Position numbers and translations under genes: made by a program. A DNA stretch of 54,208 nucleotides from JAUWVG01 sp964633715 (GTDB lineage Bacteria > Acidobacteriota > Aminicenantia > Aminicenantales > Aminicenantaceae), in contig CAZWHQ010000028.1 in NCBI GenBank assembly GCA_964633715.1, positions 1-54,208 on the forward strand, read 5' to 3'. The notes under the pieces were generated by a model. The model did no database searches and was not told where the DNA came from. It saw only the letters and a program-made list of their open reading frames with translations. This document shows, in pieces, positions 51,780 through 54,208 of this stretch (within the stretch, counting starts at the first letter, position 1; each line of letters opens with the position of its first letter).

Positions 51780-53243
51780 TCATTTTCCAATTTTCTTCTT
51801 TCGCCTCACTAATAAATAAACAAGAGTATTAAATCCGGCTGCTATAAAGTAGAACATCTGTTGGAGGGATCGAATTTGAGCAAATTTTCGAAAAATAAAA
51901 GATGGACGCAGGTAGAACCAACGTAAAAATTTGGATTGTTGTTTCACCAGTTCGTGCGGCGTCATATTGAAAGTCCGCCATGAAGGGATGCTGTTATAAT
52001 ACTGGAAATTTTCCCATTCATATGAATCGATCAGTCCATGACTATCCATCATTTTTTTTAATCCAGTTCCAGGATAGGGAACAGCCATCGTATAAGTGAT
52101 CAAATCGGGCTTTATTTTTTTTACAAGTTTTTTAGTCAATTCGATATCAGACTCGTTTTCAGTGGGATGGCTGCCTATCATTAAATAGGCGGTGCGCCAA
52201 ATGCCCGCTTCCTTGGCCCAAGCGAAAACATTTTCTATCTGGGCCGGAGAAATGTTCTTTTTTAGCAGGGATAGAATCCGGGGACTGCCGCTTTCAACTC
52301 CCAACTCAAGTTTTAGACAGCCGCTTTTCGCCATTAAATGAAGATCGTTTTTATTGAGGATATCGACTCGGGCATTGCAATTCCAAGTCACATCTAATCC
52401 CCCAAACAAATCACATATGTTCCTGAGTATTTTCTTATTCGAAGGGAACATTTCATCTTCAATAGAAAAGTGATTTATATGAAAATCTCTAATGCATTGT
52501 TCCACTTCAATTTTTATATGCTCTAGACTTCGGATGCGAATTTTTTTTGTAATAGCCGGATTTGCTAACGTCGCCGGATAGGAACAAAAGAGGCATTCGC
52601 CCCAGCAGCCTCTGGATGTGAAAATCTGAGTGGAGTTGATTCCGTTTCTGCTGATTCCTGGAGAAGAAACTCCTTTAAACCTGTTTATTCGAAAATAATC
52701 CTTCAAGGGCAAAAGATTTCTCGACGGAATTTGAAGATCGTTAAGATTTGTAATTTGTTCGTTTGGCAAGTTCACAAAAACCTCTGCATCCTGTCTGAAG
52801 GCAATCCCTTTTAAGGACTCTAAATTGTCTCTATTTTGCAGAGCCCAACATAAGCTTAAAAGAGTTCGCTCTCCTTCCCCAATGACCACCAGGTCAAAAG
52901 AGGGGAACTCCTTCAACGTTTGGGCCGGCAAAACGCTGGAATGAGGCCCACCTACAACAGTATGGACCTTTGGCAGAATAGATTTAGCAAAACCAGCCAT
53001 GTCTGCACATTTGACAATGTGAGGAGTTACAGAGGTAAATCCAATCAAGTCAGGCTTAATATATTCGATATCGACGGCAAAATCCTTCTTATTATAAGCT
53101 TTCACCTCATAGTCGAAAATCCGGACATCAATCCCCCCTTTCAGCAGTTCGGCAGCAAGTTGAGCAAGGTTAATAGGGTGTTGGATATTTTCTTTGGAGA
53201 TATGATCTAAAATGCTAGGAGGTCTTATGAGGAGTACTCTCAT
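51780..53243 (-). CDS. B12-binding domain radical SAM protein
   Basis: A 487-residue enzyme with a cobalamin-binding domain (VLLIRPPS, VVGGPHSSVLP, VVIGEGE), and the radical SAM motif CWGECLFCSYP (about residues 208-218), then TIM-barrel motifs (ELGVESGS, YLMIGSHP, PYPGTGL). It ends in a hydrophobic tail with a terminal KKK cluster, like other membrane-associated B12 radical SAM enzymes. It resembles the HpnJ/BchE-like group in layout. GGGATTC may be the ribosome site for the ATG at 53243; an ATG at 53261 is possible. Its divergent neighbour is the GT39 gene. Confidence 0.86.
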   Translation of the reverse strand: MRVLLIRPPSILDHISKENIQHPINLAQLAAELLKGGIDVRIFDYEVKAYNKKDFAVDIEYIKPDLIGFTSVTPHIVKCADMAGFAKSILPKVHTVVGGPHSSVLPAQTLKEFPSFDLVVIGEGERTLLSLCWALQNRDNLESLKGIAFRQDAEVFVNLPNEQITNLNDLQIPSRNLLPLKDYFRINRFKGVSSPGISRNGINSTQIFTSRGCWGECLFCSYPATLANPAITKKIRIRSLEHIKIEVEQCIRDFHINHFSIEDEMFPSNKKILRNICDLFGGLDVTWNCNARVDILNKNDLHLMAKSGCLKLELGVESGSPRILSLLKKNISPAQIENVFAWAKEAGIWRTAYLMIGSHPTENESDIELTKKLVKKIKPDLITYTMAVPYPGTGLKKMMDSHGLIDSYEWENFQYYNSIPSWRTFNMTPHELVKQQSKFLRWFYLRPSFIFRKFAQIRSLQQMFYFIAAGFNTLVYLLVRRKKKIGK

Positions 53244-53340
53244 TGAATCCCATTTTCGCATACTACAGTACGTTTCTCCAGAAATTCATGCGCAAAATCA
53301 ATAAAAAAATAAAATGTCGTGATATTACTGAACCCTATTA

Positions 53341-53369
53341 TTGTGCATGTCACTCTCTTTTTGTATAGT
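53341..53369 (+). promoter_or_regulatory. Weak candidate promoter of the GT39 gene at the window edge
   Basis: TTGTGC (53341-53346), 17-bp spacer, TATAGT (53364-53369, 5 of 6). The -10 abuts the ATG at 53370, so if used it would favour the later ATG at 53409. Confidence 0.3.
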
Positions 53370-54208
53370 ATGACTCAGGACAAGGAAAGTTTATCTGAAT
53401 CGAACAGCATGTCTATCCTGTGGAATTGGATAAAAAAACACCGCATATTACTTTTATTTTTGTTGGCATTTTTTGTCCGTATTGCCGCCATTGTTGTCGT
53501 TAATACTTCAACGGATATCCAGGACCAAGGCTTTTACTCTTCGGCTGGTCGTGAGTTTTCCACACTCGCACACAATGTAGTCTCCGGTGAGGGCTTCGCT
53601 CTTCACAAAATTCAAGGACAGTGGCTTCCCTCCGCATTTATGCCTCCAGGTTATGTGTATTTTCTCGTTCTGCTGTTTTCTCTATTTGGGGAGGGCCTAT
53701 TCACTTTTATCCTCCTGCAGTGTATTCATGCTCTATTTGGAGCTCTCTCTTGTATAGCTCTTTGCAAGTTGGCTGACACTGTATTCCCTGAAAACGTGGG
53801 GACAATCTCAGCTCTGCTGATGGCCGCCTATCCACCTTTAATATACAGTGTTGCGGAGATTCATCCCCTATCCATTTACATACTTCTCAACATCCTGCTG
53901 GTGTGGATATTGCTTCGCTTGACGAACACCAGTCACTTTAAAAAGATTGTGTTGGCAGGATTTATAGCTGGTTTTCTCGCACTGTTTAGAGCCGAGATGG
54001 TATTGCTCATCCCAATCCTGTCGCTCTGGCTGCTTGTCCATACGTTCCGCAGTCGTAAATATTGGAAGCCTGTCCTTTTTTTTGCTGCCGCTCTTTTAAT
54101 CATTGCACCATGGACAATCCGGAATTATTTGGTCTTTGACCGGTTTGTTCCCATCCATTCTTGTGCAGGATATGATTTTTCTCGGGGCCATAATCCTGAT
54201 GCCACAGG
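53370..54208 (+). CDS. GT39-family membrane glycosyltransferase (partial, 3' end missing)
   Basis: The first 279 codons of a polytopic membrane protein that runs off the window. Helix 1 (about residues 25-42) is followed by the periplasmic loop with the acidic TDIQDQGFYSS region and SAFMPPGYVYFLVLLF, and by FRAEMVLLIP and IAPWTIRNY, matching the GT39 protein at 29217 at the same relative places. It probably uses a polyprenyl-phosphate sugar from the DPM1-like enzyme at 47991. No ribosome site is seen before ATG 53370; the ATG at 53409 (residue 14) is an alternative. Confidence 0.83.
   Translation, partial: MTQDKESLSESNSMSILWNWIKKHRILLLFLLAFFVRIAAIVVVNTSTDIQDQGFYSSAGREFSTLAHNVVSGEGFALHKIQGQWLPSAFMPPGYVYFLVLLFSLFGEGLFTFILLQCIHALFGALSCIALCKLADTVFPENVGTISALLMAAYPPLIYSVAEIHPLSIYILLNILLVWILLRLTNTSHFKKIVLAGFIAGFLALFRAEMVLLIPILSLWLLVHTFRSRKYWKPVLFFAAALLIIAPWTIRNYLVFDRFVPIHSCAGYDFSRGHNPDAT

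Noticed and set aside
48725..53243. Hopanoid biosynthesis cluster (HpnO, HpnJ, HpnP-like genes)
   Set aside because: The aminotransferase and radical SAM proteins belong to the same broad classes, but there is no squalene-hopene cyclase, HpnG or HpnH nearby and the radical SAM proteins are not clearly of those subfamilies.
1..54208. tRNA/rRNA genes, CRISPR arrays, transposases, att sites
   Set aside because: No tRNA-like cloverleaf, regularly spaced repeat or transposase-type protein was noticed on reading both strands; a dedicated search was not possible.

Overview
The window holds 51 protein genes (the last cut by the window edge), no RNA genes, no CRISPR array and no recognisable insertion sequence. 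It is AT-rich and reads as a chromosome segment of a Gram-negative, probably anaerobic or microaerophilic bacterium: there are outer-membrane beta-barrels and a Wza-type export protein, ferredoxin-dependent 2-oxoacid oxidoreductase genes, several iron-sulfur proteins, a rubrerythrin-like ferritin and QueH. The gene mix (GH97, M14 peptidase, AMIN domain, VOR complex, exopolysaccharide genes) would fit an uncultured phylum such as Aminicenantes or a relative, but the sequence alone does not settle this.

Region 1 (81-23449, all minus strand) is an exopolysaccharide locus in two operons. The export/control operon runs 7751->81: Wza-like export protein, Wzc-type tyrosine autokinase, PHP-type phosphatase, an O-antigen ligase/polymerase-like protein and a TPR protein ending in an AMIN domain. 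A stand-alone FAD oxidoreductase (7998-9209) follows. The assembly operon runs 21844->9369, fourteen tightly packed genes: a FemAB/GNAT-like acyltransferase, a methyltransferase, two FdtA-like cupins, four GT2 and three GT4 glycosyltransferases, a Wzy-like polymerase, a VanZ-like protein and the initiating phosphoglycosyl transferase. Upstream of it is an outer-membrane beta-barrel gene (22172-23449). A 69-bp element, ungapped and about two-thirds identical, sits just upstream of a -10 box in front of both operons. The leader of the assembly operon carries a near-perfect match to the ops site of RfaH-type antiterminators. I see no Wzx flippase and no nucleotide-sugar genes.

Region 2 (23600-34016, plus strand) is metabolic: a secreted GH97 glycosidase, ThiC, an endonuclease IV-like protein, an aldehyde dehydrogenase, a GT39-type membrane glycosyltransferase, a fumarase alpha subunit without its beta partner, and a four-subunit 2-oxoacid:ferredoxin oxidoreductase of the VOR type.

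Region 3 (34036-44295) mixes strands: ferritin-like protein, CcdA and TlpA (minus), FabH (minus) divergent from a FadL/PorQ-like barrel plus an M14 carboxypeptidase (plus), a coiled-coil membrane protein, QueH, a zinc-ribbon membrane protein, an M50 site-2 protease, a small ferredoxin and a TPR membrane protein. The 343-bp gap at 41942-42284 has several DnaA-box-like words.

Region 4 (44400-53243, minus strand) is a second envelope cluster: two B12-binding radical SAM enzymes around a class III aminotransferase, then a dolichol-phosphate-mannose-synthase-like GT2, DUF2304, an SGNH hydrolase and a membrane sulfatase-fold enzyme. A divergent GT39 gene begins at 53370 and leaves the window. This set looks like a biosynthetic unit for a modified lipid or lipid-linked glycan of unknown structure.
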